Shown one piece after another: positions 1-8,202 of a DNA stretch of 64,000 nt (position 1 is the stretch's first letter; every line of letters begins with the position of its first letter). Origin of the DNA: Rhizobium sp. SG_E_25_P2 (GTDB taxonomy: Bacteria > Pseudomonadota > Alphaproteobacteria > Rhizobiales > Rhizobiaceae); the NCBI RefSeq assembly GCF_029892285.1, contig NZ_JARXVM010000013.1:1-64000 (forward strand), written 5' to 3'. Both the position numbers and the translations under genes were made by a program. A model generated the notes under the pieces. It was not told the origin of the DNA. It searched no databases and worked only from the letters and a program-made list of their open reading frames with translations.

Positions 1-15
1 TACCCACCAACCCTC

Positions 16-90
16 GGAATTATGCGGAGTAAAATCCACCGCAAACACCGGCAAAAGCAGGCTTCAGCGGCCAACACTTCGCATAATCCC
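16..90. repeat. Inverted ATTATGCG motifs, probable end of a mobile element
   Basis: Positions 16-30 and the reverse complement of 76-90 agree at 13 of 15 bases around ATTATGCGNAGT. A third, weaker ATTATGC sits in reverse orientation at 98-104. The DUF736 reading frame loses similarity to its family just here, so this is probably the end of an inserted element that continues off the left edge. Multiple short terminal repeats of this sort are known from elements moved by tyrosine recombinases, but no recombinase gene is visible, so the element type is inference. Confidence 0.4.
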
Positions 91-252
91 GCTCTCTGCA
101 TAATCGACATTGCCCGCGTAGATGCGGAAGTGCGGGCCCTTGTCGGAGGGGTTGTCGATGCGGGCGATGCGGGCCTTGACGTTGAGGGCCAGTGTGCGGA
201 TCGAGCCGGTGAAGCCGTTTTCGGTGGAGGTGAAGGTGCCGATGGTCGCCAT
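64..252 (-). pseudogene. DUF736 family protein, 3'-truncated
   Basis: The protein begins [10 protein letters not shown] and continues with the family's single-stranded-DNA-binding-like OB fold strands (region ending PHFRIYAG). DUF736 proteins are usually about 100 residues and are abundant on rhizobial plasmids; their role is unknown. Here recognisable sequence stops at about residue 48 and the frame ends 14 codons later inside the ATTATGCG repeats, so roughly the C-terminal half is missing. The ATG at 252 is chosen because an AAAGGAA ribosome site lies just upstream; the reading frame extends further 5' but without family similarity. Confidence 0.75.
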
Positions 253-711
253 GTCCAAGTTCCTTTCGGTTGTTTCGGGCCGCGCCCTTCGCGGCCTCGA
301 TGGCTGTCGCACGGATCGGGGACGATCGGACCGCACCCCGAAGGGGCCGAAACGAAGTGGAGGGCGGCAGGGAGCGGCTTTGTTGCTCCGCGAGGAATGC
401 GAACGCAGTTTGCAGGGGAAGAAAGTTGGGACGGCCGTTGCGGGAGAACGATCGAGGCGAAGCCGGTCTCCGATCAGACATGCCTCATCGAGCCCGCGGA
501 GGACGTGGCTTATGACAGCGGCGTGAGGAACTTGGACGTGGCGGCCCTCGTCAGTATGCTCCCTTTGGCGGAACAGCCCGGGCGCGAAGCCGTTCCCCCG
601 TTTCTAAGTCACAACGTCAACTTCGGATGAGAAAAACTCGGCCAGCCGGGGCAGTTGCCTCCGGTTGTCAACGCGATATTGTCGGGCCGCGATTCGTCGC
701 CTGGAGGATCT
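253..711 (-). promoter_or_regulatory. Structured leader of the DUF736 gene and spacer
   Basis: No convincing gene is visible in this 459-bp stretch. The part next to DUF736 holds a perfect 7-bp hairpin at 278-296 whose transcript loop is AAGGG, 26-44 bases before the start codon, and a second hairpin at 336-346 (CCCC, loop GAA, GGGG on the plus strand, giving a UUCG-type loop in RNA). Similar hairpins precede several other genes of this module. The promoter itself was not identified. Confidence 0.5.
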
Positions 712-888
712 ATGCGTCAGCAGACAAAACCGTTTATCATCGAAATCAAGCAATCCCGAAAGCTGAGAGCCACCGATCGAAAGCCGTCGATCTGGGGGAA
801 GCTGGACCTCACGTCCGATCAGCACGCGCTTGCGGTTAGCGAGCCGAAAGAGCTGTCGGCCGTTGCGGGTGACAACGACCGACCTTGA
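712..888 (+). CDS. Small conserved hypothetical protein (58 aa)
   Basis: The start is set by a GGAGG at 703-707 four bases before the ATG. The product is short, basic in its first half (TKPFIIEIKQSRK), with no signal peptide or membrane segment. I recall similar 55-65-residue proteins beginning with a KPFxxEIKxSR pattern beside antirestriction genes on rhizobial plasmids, but no function is known to me. It converges on the ArdC gene, whose stop codon is 6 bp away. The long plus-strand frame upstream of this ATG has no support. Confidence 0.55.
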   Translation: MRQQTKPFIIEIKQSRKLRATDRKPSIWGKLDLTSDQHALAVSEPKELSAVAGDNDRP

Positions 889-894
889 CGTCTC

Positions 895-1821
895 CTACGC
901 AGCCGCTCTCTTGTCGGACTGAATGGGCTGGAGACCGTGCAGGAAGCTGACAGCACGCTGGGCATGGGCTGCCGCCTGAAAAATGGCCCGCTTGTCGTCG
1001 GAGAGGACCTTCAGCCACGAGCCGAGGTAAGACGCATGGTCCGGCCGTGGTTCCAGCTCCGGCGCGATTCCGAGATCGGCGCATAGGAAGCAGCTGCCGA
1101 GCTCCGCAATCAGTTCTTCGCGAGCTCGCTCGGTCTTGTCCTTCGCATAGCGGCTGAGATCGCGCCCGACACGATCGGCGCGCGCCGTCCAATGGCAACT
1201 TTCGTGACTGAGCGTCGCCACGTAAGACGCGGCGTCGCGAAAGGTCTCGAACGGCGGCATCTGGATGTGATCCGTGACCGGCGAATAATAGGCCTGCGCC
1301 CCGCCATGCCGGATAACGGCACCCGTGTTGCGGAAGAAGCGATCGGCCTGCTCGACCCGCTCGACCGGATCGAGCACCGGACCCGGTCGGTGATGGTAGT
1401 GTTCCGGCAGCCCGTCGATCTGCTCGATGTTGAAGACCGTGTATGCCTTCAGAAACGGGATCTCCCGGTCGACTTCTCCACCATTGCCGTCCGCCTCGGA
1501 CTTGGTGAAGCGGCTGGCAAAGACGACCGCCGAACCGGTCTCGCCCTTGCGCACCGCCGCTCCCAGTTCGAGTGCCTGCCTGAACGTCATCCACATGGGT
1601 GAAGCAAAGCCGCGCGCCATTCCTTCCGACCATAACAGGAGAATGTTCATGCCCGAATAGGGCTGGCCGTTGTATCGCAGCGGCCGGCTAATCCGGCCAT
1701 CCGTGTTGGCCGCATGCCAGGGTTTCATCCAGGGTTTTACACCCTTTTCCAGATCGGCAACGATCCTGTCCGTGATCCGTGCATAAATGTCGGCGCGTTC
1801 GCCCTCGGCTTTCCTGCTCAT
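895..1821 (-). CDS. ardC: ArdC-like antirestriction protein
   Basis: 308 residues. The N-terminal half (about 10-130, including KPWMKPWHA and PYSGMNILLLW) is the single-stranded-DNA-binding domain of the ArdC family (DUF1738). The C-terminal half is a zincin-like metallopeptidase domain with LSHESCHW, an HExxH-type zinc site, near residue 217. In known plasmids ArdC protects incoming single-stranded DNA from host restriction early in conjugation; that role here is inferred. The start MSRKAEGE is preferred over an ATG 11 codons earlier because AAGGAC precedes it closely. Its leader carries a GC-rich hairpin with an ATGGG loop. Confidence 0.88.
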   Translation of the reverse strand: MSRKAEGERADIYARITDRIVADLEKGVKPWMKPWHAANTDGRISRPLRYNGQPYSGMNILLLWSEGMARGFASPMWMTFRQALELGAAVRKGETGSAVVFASRFTKSEADGNGGEVDREIPFLKAYTVFNIEQIDGLPEHYHHRPGPVLDPVERVEQADRFFRNTGAVIRHGGAQAYYSPVTDHIQMPPFETFRDAASYVATLSHESCHWTARADRVGRDLSRYAKDKTERAREELIAELGSCFLCADLGIAPELEPRPDHASYLGSWLKVLSDDKRAIFQAAAHAQRAVSFLHGLQPIQSDKRAAA

Positions 1822-1839
1822 GTCCTTATTCTCCGTTTT

Positions 1840-1864
1840 GGAGACCGCGCCCATCGCGGCCCCG
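1840..1864 (-). promoter_or_regulatory. Leader hairpin with ATGGG loop upstream of ardC
   Basis: On the transcript strand CCGCG pairs with CGCGG around the five-base loop ATGGG (plus strand 1845-1859). Four more pairs including G-U wobbles may extend it. It lies 24-38 bases before the ardC start codon, the same place as the AAGGG-loop hairpin of the DUF736 gene. The rest of the spacer (1865-2085) holds further GC-rich inverted repeats, including ACGGC-GAA-GCCGT at about 1934-1946, and no gene. Confidence 0.45.
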
Positions 1865-2085
1865 TCGCGGAGGTCCGAAGACAGGAGCGATCAGGCGGCC
1901 GGCAGCACCGGAACGGCCGCAACGGAGTGAAGGACGGCGAAGCCGTTGCGGCAGGCCGCCGGCTCCTGCAGGACCACCGACCAGGACGGGGCCGCGTGGC
2001 GAGCAGGGCCCCTGTTTTTCCTTCTCTTCCTTGGCGCGACATGGAAAAGGGCCAGTCCCAGAGGAACCGGCCCGAGGATCAGTGA

Positions 2086-2114
2086 GAGGGAAAGGGCGGA
2101 GCCGAAGCTCCGCC
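2086..2114 (-). terminator. Probable Rho-independent terminator after the 194-aa gene
   Basis: A perfect 8-bp stem (plus strand 2095-2102 and 2107-2114) with a CGAA loop, read as UUCG on the transcript, begins 10 bp after the stop of the 194-aa gene. On the minus strand it is followed by CTTTCCC rather than a pure T run, so it is a good but not ideal terminator. Confidence 0.55.
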
Positions 2115-2123
2115 GGAAACGGC

Positions 2124-2708
2124 TCAACCGAGAGCCGCCATCTGCGCTGCGGCCGCCTTGCGGTCGAGCGACTGGCCGGGGTTATCGACCGGGCGGTCGA
2201 AAGGCTTCCAGGCGTCGCCGATGACGTGGCCGTAAGCTGCGACCGCGCCCTCGGCCGCCATCCGCAGCGCGTGGGACTGTATGCCCATGTCGGCGGCGAA
2301 TTCACGTTTGCGCTGCGCGGCGCTGTCGTAGCCGACCGGGCCATCGAGATCCTCGTCGCGGGCGTCGTTTGCCGATTTGGCGGTCGCGTCGCGAGCTTCG
2401 GAGACTGCGCGGCTGTAGAACTGGCCGGCTCCGTGCGCCGAGCTGACATAGGCTCCGACGATCCGCTGGAGATGGATCTGCATCGCCTTCTCGCCGAGGC
2501 CGTCCGAGAGGCCATCGGCGGTCTCAATGATCAGACGCTCGTGGAGTTCACGGATACCGTCGCTGTCGACCACCGCGGTTCCAAAACTCTCGGCGATCAG
2601 CATTGCCTGGGCGGTGTCCGGGCAAGTGAGCCTGACCATTTCGAGGGTTGCGCCCTTGCGGAGCGGCACGACGCGAGGCGAGGGTCGATGGGTTGCGGCT
2701 TTGGCCAT
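2124..2708 (-). CDS. Conserved rhizobial plasmid hypothetical protein (194 aa)
   Basis: Not recognised as a named family. The product has a basic, proline-containing N-terminus (about 1-25), then a predicted mostly helical body rich in Ala, Asp and Glu. It has no signal peptide, transmembrane segment or catalytic motif that I can see. The start at MAKAATHRP is supported by an AAGGAAG ribosome site 6 bases upstream; the frame is open for over 100 codons further 5' but that part is the structured leader and looks non-coding. It sits between ardC and the DUF7007 group in the same orientation. Confidence 0.65.
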   Translation of the reverse strand: MAKAATHRPSPRVVPLRKGATLEMVRLTCPDTAQAMLIAESFGTAVVDSDGIRELHERLIIETADGLSDGLGEKAMQIHLQRIVGAYVSSAHGAGQFYSRAVSEARDATAKSANDARDEDLDGPVGYDSAAQRKREFAADMGIQSHALRMAAEGAVAAYGHVIGDAWKPFDRPVDNPGQSLDRKAAAAQMAALG

Positions 2709-3097
2709 GGGATCTTCCTTTCGTGGTTTGCGTGCGAAGCGGCTCCGGCCCCTGCCGGTCTGCCCTTCGATGCGATCGACAGGAACCGGCTGAGGACGGG
2801 CGCTTTCACAGGTCCGGGGCAGCTGGACGAGCGAAACGGGTTTGCGGACAAGCGGGGTAAAACCCTGCGAAGGACGCGGGGCCGTTTTGCGAGGAAGGCT
2901 GCACCGGCCGCTTCGCGGCGCGCCAGCGGCCTTGAAACGATCGGCCGCCGGTTCAGACCGCAGCGATAACGAAGGGCGGCCGGCAGGGGTTGGGCTGTGA
3001 CATCGAAACCCCGGAGGAGAGAACCCCTTGCGAACGACAGCCCGCATTTCTCTGCCAGCGCATCAGCCCGCACCAAAAATGCGCCTCCCGGGCAGGC
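2709..3097 (-). promoter_or_regulatory. Long structured leader of the 194-aa gene
   Basis: No gene is supported in this 389-bp gap. Two hairpins stand out on the transcript strand. The proximal one (2741-2763) is CCGGC, loop AGGG, GCCGG. The distal one (2844-2877) has arms GCAGGGT and ACCCCGC, flanked by GTCCTTC and TTGTCC. Both have counterparts at matching distances upstream of the parB-like gene, and the distal stem differs there by paired changes. This suggests a conserved RNA element, possibly a translation or transcription control leader; the mechanism is unknown. Confidence 0.5.
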
Positions 3098-3427
3098 TCA
3101 CACCGCCGCACTGTTCGCGTCATCGCCGAGCGTCATGCGCATGGTGGCGATCGCCCGCTCCTGGCGTTGGAGTTTGCGAGCCAGGGCAGCGATTTCCGTT
3201 CGCCGCTCGAAGGCGAGCCGCTCGACGTGATCCTGAAACAGCTCTTCGTCGGAGCGCGTCCACCGCGACCCGCCCCGGCGGTGCGAACGGGCTTTCGCCT
3301 TCTCGGTGACCGCTATGCGCTCGGCCCGGCCCGTGATCTGCCGCTGAATGCGATCGAGATGATGGCGCGTCTCTCGCCGCGCCGCCTCCATGCGGGACAG
3401 AAGGACGCGGGGACTGACCGGATTCAT
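3098..3427 (-). CDS. Small basic coiled-coil hypothetical protein (109 aa)
   Basis: A highly charged, Arg-rich and probably helical protein; heptad-like spacing in residues 60-100 (LAFERRTEIAALARKLQRQ) suggests a coiled coil. Its start overlaps the stop of the DUF7007 gene by 4 bp (ATGA), indicating translational coupling. No family is recognised. It is the last gene of a three-gene unit (158-aa protein, DUF7007 protein, this protein). Confidence 0.6.
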   Translation of the reverse strand: MNPVSPRVLLSRMEAARRETRHHLDRIQRQITGRAERIAVTEKAKARSHRRGGSRWTRSDEELFQDHVERLAFERRTEIAALARKLQRQERAIATMRMTLGDDANSAAV

Positions 3428-4314
3428 GGACTGGTCACCCGCGCCTGCCAGCCGACGAACGACGAGGGTCCGTCATAGGTAGGGTGCCGTGCCGTATCGA
3501 TCACGAAGCCAAATTGGCCAACCTCGTACTCGTCGCTTGGCACGAGATGGCGGCGTTCTTCCACATCGGTTGCCCGGACCCCGCCGATCGTGGCGATGAC
3601 CTCGGTCATGCCGACATGCTGATCCGAACGCAGCGCGGAGATGACGATCCAGTCGCTGGCCTGCTCGCGCTCAAAGGCGCGGCGATCCTTTTCATGAGAT
3701 TCACCGGGGGCAAGTGGCCGGCCGAAAATGGCTTCCCAGGCCTCTGGCCAGCTATCCCGCACCGTCCTATCGGCGCACTTGCGCTCGTATCCGGTAAAGA
3801 GGTTCGGATAGGCAAGGGCAACTGCGGCCCATGCGGCATCTTCTTCGTACCAACCACCGGCGCAATGCAGCATCGGATGGATTTTGACATTACGCTCGTC
3901 GGACAACTTGATCCCGCCATGTCCTGCCGTTGTGTGGGAGACGATTCCTTCCGCGTAGACGGTGGCGCCCTGTGACGGTCCCCATGGCGTGGAGCAGTTC
4001 ATCCGGACAGTTTGCCGGGCGAGCGCCCGGAGGTCTCGGACGTGCTCGGCCTGCTCGATCATCCGTGCCCGAAATTCCGTCTGATCGGCAACGGCGCCAT
4101 GATGCGAGTAGAAGTCGTCGCGCTTGAGCTCGGAAAGCGGCCGTGATACCCGCCAGGCACTGGCGAGAAAATGCTGGCCATCACGTCCCGACACCATGGC
4201 GACAACGAGATCGCCGACACGAGCGACAGGCAGGCCATCGGCGCTGCGGCTGAACTCCAGCCCCGGCAAATCACGGGTGGAGGCTACTTTGGGTTGGACA
4301 GCAGGCGTGTTCAT
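3424..4314 (-). CDS. DUF7007 domain protein (296 aa)
   Basis: I recognise the central block STPWGPSQGATVYAEG and HTTAGHGGIKLS as the signature of a family found on rhizobial plasmids (called DUF7007 as I recall). The function is unknown. The N-terminal 80 residues look like a small beta-rich domain and the C-terminus (about 200-296) contains the stretch SDWIVISALRSDQHVG. It overlaps its neighbours by 4 bp on both sides, so it is the middle gene of a coupled operon. No signal peptide or membrane segment. Confidence 0.7.
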   Translation of the reverse strand: MNTPAVQPKVASTRDLPGLEFSRSADGLPVARVGDLVVAMVSGRDGQHFLASAWRVSRPLSELKRDDFYSHHGAVADQTEFRARMIEQAEHVRDLRALARQTVRMNCSTPWGPSQGATVYAEGIVSHTTAGHGGIKLSDERNVKIHPMLHCAGGWYEEDAAWAAVALAYPNLFTGYERKCADRTVRDSWPEAWEAIFGRPLAPGESHEKDRRAFEREQASDWIVISALRSDQHVGMTEVIATIGGVRATDVEERRHLVPSDEYEVGQFGFVIDTARHPTYDGPSSFVGWQARVTSP

Positions 4315-4787
4315 GCCGCGACCCTCCCTTCGACATGGGCGGCCGCCACTTCATCGGCAGTGACCTCTTCCAACACGGCATTGGGATAGCCATGCCGGGT
4401 CAACCATTCCTCCGCCGATTGGCGACTGGCGGCGAGGTGGACGAGCTCGGCGTTGTCGCCGGCGCGGTCGAAGACCCTGATATGGCCGAGCTGCGGGCGC
4501 TCGATCACCTTGAATGTGAGGTTGCTGTCGAGAGAGAACGTCCTGTGGATACGGATAGTGATGTCGCCATTGGCGCCAAAGTCGCCCTCATGCAGCGTAA
4601 AATCCGGCGACAGCCAGACATTGCCGATGCCACGCTTGCCCTGCTTTTGGATCAGCCGACCCTTGCTGTTGCGGTTTTCCCAGGCGGCAAGCTTTTTCCT
4701 GTGGCGTTCGGGCGGGCGGGGCGTGCCGTCGGACCAGGTAACAATCGCGCCGATCGGGGCGAGGTCATAAATCAAAGACGCGGACAT
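4311..4787 (-). CDS. Conserved plasmid hypothetical protein (158 aa)
   Basis: First gene of the three-gene unit with the DUF7007 protein, overlapping it by 4 bp. The N-terminal half contains a basic segment (PPERHRKKLAAWENRN) and the C-terminal half a likely helical region with RQSAEEWLTRHGYPNAV. No named family or catalytic motif is recognised. The ATG is preceded by an AGGAG box about 8 bases upstream. A strong hairpin separates it from the parB-like gene, so it is probably transcribed independently. Confidence 0.62.
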   Translation of the reverse strand: MSASLIYDLAPIGAIVTWSDGTPRPPERHRKKLAAWENRNSKGRLIQKQGKRGIGNVWLSPDFTLHEGDFGANGDITIRIHRTFSLDSNLTFKVIERPQLGHIRVFDRAGDNAELVHLAASRQSAEEWLTRHGYPNAVLEEVTADEVAAAHVEGRVAA

Positions 4788-4814
4788 GCGTGTGCTCCTG
4801 TTTTGAGGTGTGGA

Positions 4815-4848
4815 AACAAAGCCGCCGCCGGTGATGGCCGGCGGCGGT
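4815..4848 (-). terminator. Terminator-like hairpin after the parB-like gene
   Basis: A perfect 10-bp GC stem (plus strand 4822-4831 and 4838-4847) with a 6-base loop is followed on the minus strand by CTTTGTTTCC. It lies 29 bp after the parB-like stop codon and just before the 158-aa gene, which fits intrinsic termination between the two units. Confidence 0.65.
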
Positions 4849-4876
4849 ATCGATCAGAATGACGTCGTGGAGAGGG

Positions 4877-6700
4877 TTACTCGGCCGCAATTCCGTAAGC
4901 GGTATCGGGATCCTCGGTGCTGGTGTCAGCGGCGGCTTCATCCAGCTCTTCGAGCCCGGTTTCGGCTGGGTTGCCACCGTCCTCGCCTTCCGGAACATGG
5001 GGTTTGTCGACCGCGCCGTCTTCGATCGACGGATCAAACTCACCGTCGGCGCCGTCCTCGATGCCGACCATCGGTCCGTCGATGGGTGCATCTTCGTCCT
5101 CGCTGCCATGCTCCATGTTCTTGACCAGCCACTCGGCCAGCTTCGCGTCATCGGGTGCAAAGAAGGCTGCCGGATGCACGAAGCGTTCGTCCTTGAAGTG
5201 CTCGACAAGGGCAGCGCGGGTGTCCCTGACGCGCGGGCGGGGGGCGACACTCGTGCCACCGCAGGACGCTTCCAGCGCGGGGCGCGAGAGGCACGCGAGG
5301 AACTCCTCCGTGCCCATGTTCGGAAGATGGGCGTCGGCGCCGATGGCATCACCGGCGATGCGGGCAACGATGCCGCTGTCCGAGCGATTTGTCCGCGCCG
5401 ACAGGGCGCCGATCAGGGTCAACCTGGCCACGACGCGAAGCGTATCCATGTCGAACTCCAGCTTGCCGCTTTCGCCGATCAGCCGGACGGCATGCCGGGC
5501 GAACCGCCTGGACCCGTAGAGTTGCCCGGAGGCCTCGGCGCCGGAGTCGACCGAGACGTTCTGCCCGGCAAACGCAAGCACCAGCATTGCCAAGAGGGTA
5601 TCGTCCTCGATCGGCGCCCGGGCCAGCGCCTCATGCAGCGCGTCCGTGCGAAAATCGCCGATCATGTCGACGCCGTTTCGGGTCACGTCCGGCCGCATCT
5701 TGGCTGCAACATCGATACCCTCGTTTCCGTCCTCACCGCCGAGCTCGGTCGAACCGGCCTTGCCCTTGGCTTTTCTGACCTCCGGCATCCTGAAGTGAGC
5801 AGTCTGCACCTTGCCGTCACGGTCGAGATACATGGCGGTGCAATCGCCCTTGCCGGGCTTGCCATAGATACGCTCCGCCTTCGGCGGCAATTGCGGCTGA
5901 CCCCAGTTGTTGACCTCGACGATGGCGCCCTTTTTGGGAAGGTTGCTGCTCATCCATTCCTGCTGCGCGCCGAGAAATGCTTCGACGTTGGTGGTATAGC
6001 GGTTATCCTCGTCGGCCGGTCCAAACAGGTCTTCGGCCCACTCGATGCCATAGGCCTGGCGAAGATCGTCGCCGAAACTGGCGTCACGCGCGAACATGCG
6101 GGTCTTGGTGAGGCCGTTTGCGATCGCCCACCAGGACGCCGTGTCACCCTTCTTTGGCTTGTGGGCCTTCCAGACTTCCTTCTGCTCGTCGAGCGACGCC
6201 GCGGAAATCGTGCGAAGCTGCTGCTCGTTCGGCATGTCGCCCTTGGCCATGTGGTCGAGCATCGCTGGCAGGACGTTGGCGAGCAGGCGAAGCTTGCGGA
6301 TCTGTCTCACTGGCAGGGCCAGCGCAATCGCAATCGCCTCCTCGGTCCAGCCGAGTGCAACGAGGCGCTCGATGCCGCGCCATTGGTCAACCGGATTGAG
6401 CGGCTCGCGCGCGATGTTTTCGATCATCGAGCGCATGGCGCCATTGTCGTTGGCCGCCTCGACGACGATGACATCGATTTCCTTGATGCCCGCTGCGATG
6501 GCCATGCGGGTGCGCCGGTGTCCGGCTTCAAGGACATAGCCGTTGCCGCCGGCTTCGGCGAAAATGACGGGCGGCTGGATGACGCCTACGGCCTTGATCG
6601 TCGCAAGCAGCAAGGCGTCAGCCTGGGGCGTCGATTTCGACTGGCGCGTATTGTCGGGATTGTCCTTCAGCGCGCGCGGATCGACCTTCATCAGTTGCAT
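4877..6700 (-). CDS. ParB/Spo0J-like protein (607 aa)
   Basis: Residues 1-105 match the ParB N-terminal domain: an N-terminal DPRALKDNPDNTR, then GYVLEAGHRRTRMA (the GxRRxxA box, with His in place of the usual Glu) near residue 60 and ENIAREPLNPVDQ. A ParB-type helix-turn-helix follows (about 115-160). The remaining 440 residues have no family I know and end in a very acidic tail. At 607 residues it is twice the length of a partition ParB and no parA is adjacent, so a role in plasmid DNA processing or regulation is as likely as partition. A GGAAAGGAAC box supports the start. Confidence 0.82.
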   Translation of the reverse strand: MQLMKVDPRALKDNPDNTRQSKSTPQADALLLATIKAVGVIQPPVIFAEAGGNGYVLEAGHRRTRMAIAAGIKEIDVIVVEAANDNGAMRSMIENIAREPLNPVDQWRGIERLVALGWTEEAIAIALALPVRQIRKLRLLANVLPAMLDHMAKGDMPNEQQLRTISAASLDEQKEVWKAHKPKKGDTASWWAIANGLTKTRMFARDASFGDDLRQAYGIEWAEDLFGPADEDNRYTTNVEAFLGAQQEWMSSNLPKKGAIVEVNNWGQPQLPPKAERIYGKPGKGDCTAMYLDRDGKVQTAHFRMPEVRKAKGKAGSTELGGEDGNEGIDVAAKMRPDVTRNGVDMIGDFRTDALHEALARAPIEDDTLLAMLVLAFAGQNVSVDSGAEASGQLYGSRRFARHAVRLIGESGKLEFDMDTLRVVARLTLIGALSARTNRSDSGIVARIAGDAIGADAHLPNMGTEEFLACLSRPALEASCGGTSVAPRPRVRDTRAALVEHFKDERFVHPAAFFAPDDAKLAEWLVKNMEHGSEDEDAPIDGPMVGIEDGADGEFDPSIEDGAVDKPHVPEGEDGGNPAETGLEELDEAAADTSTEDPDTAYGIAAE

Positions 6701-7181
6701 GGGAGCGTTCCTTTCCGAGATGCGGATCCGGCCTTCTGCCGGTCCTTCCTGTCTTCATTTTTCCCTGAAGACATCTCCCGGACCGCAAAGCGGCCCGACC
6801 GTCGCAACTGCGGGCGAGCGGCCCTGCCGCGAAGGACAAGCAGGGCTAACAGCCTTGCAAAGGACGAGTGGCCGGGCTGCGCAGGTGGCGGTTGAGCGAC
6901 AGCGGCGACGGGAGGACCGATCTGCGACGGATTTCTCCTTCTTCTTTCCCAATTCCTTCCAAGCGCTTCGTGCCTACCCGCGCCGCAACTCACGCAGTTG
7001 CAGATGTACTAGAAATCGCCCTAAACTAGTATTCCCGCTGCCCCCGGCAGAAGCACGCGGGATGAGAGCGGCAAGATGCACAACCAGAGGGCGGCTCACT
7101 GCTGGCCCTGTCACAACGAGAATATGAGAATGCGTGTAACCTAGATTGGCGATAGCAAGCCGACCACCACGGGAGGGGACT
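6701..7181 (-). promoter_or_regulatory. Structured leader of the parB-like gene and spacer
   Basis: No gene is supported here. The proximal hairpin (6724-6747) reads CCGGC, loop AGAAG, GCCGG on the transcript. The distal hairpin (6834-6870) has arms GCAAGGCT and AGCCCTGC between GTCCTTT and TTGTCC. Both parallel the leader of the 194-aa gene. Beyond about 6950 GC content falls; ACTAG (7008-7012) and CTAGT (7026-7030) form a small inverted repeat between this leader and the plus-strand nuclease gene. Confidence 0.5.
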
Positions 7182-8117
7182 ATGGGATTTCTGCAGATTG
7201 CGAGCTGGAATATTGAACATCTTAGCGGCGCGCCGCGCGCGGAGCGAAGGCAGAGTGCTTTCGCTCTTGCAGATCACATCGAGATGTCAGGGATTGATGT
7301 CATTGCGCTCCAAGAGGTCTACCTGACCCCCACTGACGCGGAAGTTCGGTTGGGGGAAAATCAACCGGTCATACAAAGCCGCGCAAAATCGGATCGCAGG
7401 AACGCCGATCTGGATATCGTGTGTTACCTCTTGGAAGAACACCTGGATGATCCTTGGGCATACGAAATCGTCCCCAACCGCCAGGCTGGAGATAAATCGC
7501 AGCTGTGTGCTGTGATGTGGAATACACGACGCTTGACCCTCGACAAGATCACGGCTTTGGACGTTAGCCATGAAGATGCAGAGGACGCTCTTTGGGATCG
7601 CAAACCTCATCTGTTCAGCTTCAGTTCGGAAATTCTGGTCTGGCGACGCCCAGAAAATGGTGACTGGCAGCAACTTCCGGAGAAAAGAAGGCTTGGTTTG
7701 GTGCCGCTGCACATGAAGTCTAACTATGGCGGCGTAACCCAGAACCGAAGGGTTAGGGGGAAAGAAGCTGTCAGCCTCTGCGCGGCAATTGCGAGGGTCC
7801 GAGCGGATATCGACCCAACCTTGGTGTTGATCGGTGATACTAACATTCTCAACAACGCCGAGCCCGCAATCGAGGCATTCATCGATGGCGGCTTTATCGA
7901 TCTCAACAACAATGACAGTGCCACGTATTGGAGCGCACAATACAAGGAAGCGCCGTTCGACAGAGCCTTCGTGGCAGTAGATCGTCCGGAATTTCGATAC
8001 ACAAGACAGTACGTATTGCGGTCATCCGATTTGACGGCTCACGATCGTTTTCTGTCGGATCACTATATGATCAAGATCAGCGTCAAAGACTATCTGGACG
8101 ATGCCGACCCCAGGTGA
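7182..8117 (+). CDS. Endonuclease/exonuclease/phosphatase family protein (311 aa)
   Basis: The EEP (DNase I-like) fold is shown by its motifs in order: ASWNIEHL near residue 5-12, ALQEV near 41, LVPLHMKSNYG near 176, LIGDTN near 215 (Asp and Asn of the active site) and SDHYMIKI near the C-terminus. Family members are metal-dependent phosphodiesterases acting on DNA, RNA, lipids or small molecules; the substrate is unknown here. There is no signal peptide. The ATG at 7182 follows a GGGAGGGG box. It is the only plus-strand gene of size in this module and has visibly lower GC than its neighbours, suggesting later acquisition. Confidence 0.82.
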   Translation: MGFLQIASWNIEHLSGAPRAERRQSAFALADHIEMSGIDVIALQEVYLTPTDAEVRLGENQPVIQSRAKSDRRNADLDIVCYLLEEHLDDPWAYEIVPNRQAGDKSQLCAVMWNTRRLTLDKITALDVSHEDAEDALWDRKPHLFSFSSEILVWRRPENGDWQQLPEKRRLGLVPLHMKSNYGGVTQNRRVRGKEAVSLCAAIARVRADIDPTLVLIGDTNILNNAEPAIEAFIDGGFIDLNNNDSATYWSAQYKEAPFDRAFVAVDRPEFRYTRQYVLRSSDLTAHDRFLSDHYMIKISVKDYLDDADPR

Positions 8118-8167
8118 GCGCCGGTCGAAATGTGCGTCAGCCCATGGTGGAGCAGGTCGTCGCCGAT

Positions 8168-8202
8168 CAAAAAAATGGGCCGTCGGAAGAACCGAGGCCC
8201 AT
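8168..8202 (-). terminator. Rho-independent terminator of the methylase-helicase gene
   Basis: On the minus strand ATGGGCC plus TCGG pair with CCGA plus GGCCCAT (one bulged base) and are followed directly by TTTTTTGATC. This is a textbook intrinsic terminator about 165 bp past the stop of the methylase-helicase gene. The rest of 8118-8364 shows no gene. Confidence 0.75.

Noticed and set aside
836..1633. Long minus-strand frame overlapping ardC
   Set aside because: It is a shifted reading of ardC, Arg-rich with no family similarity, while ardC shows clear domains.
4877..6700. Plasmid partition locus
   Set aside because: Only a ParB N-terminal domain is present; the protein is twice the usual length, and no parA, repABC or clear parS sites were seen.
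4859..6895. 678-codon plus-strand frame opposite the parB-like gene
   Set aside because: High-GC shadow frame; the minus strand carries ParB motifs and a ribosome site, the plus strand none.
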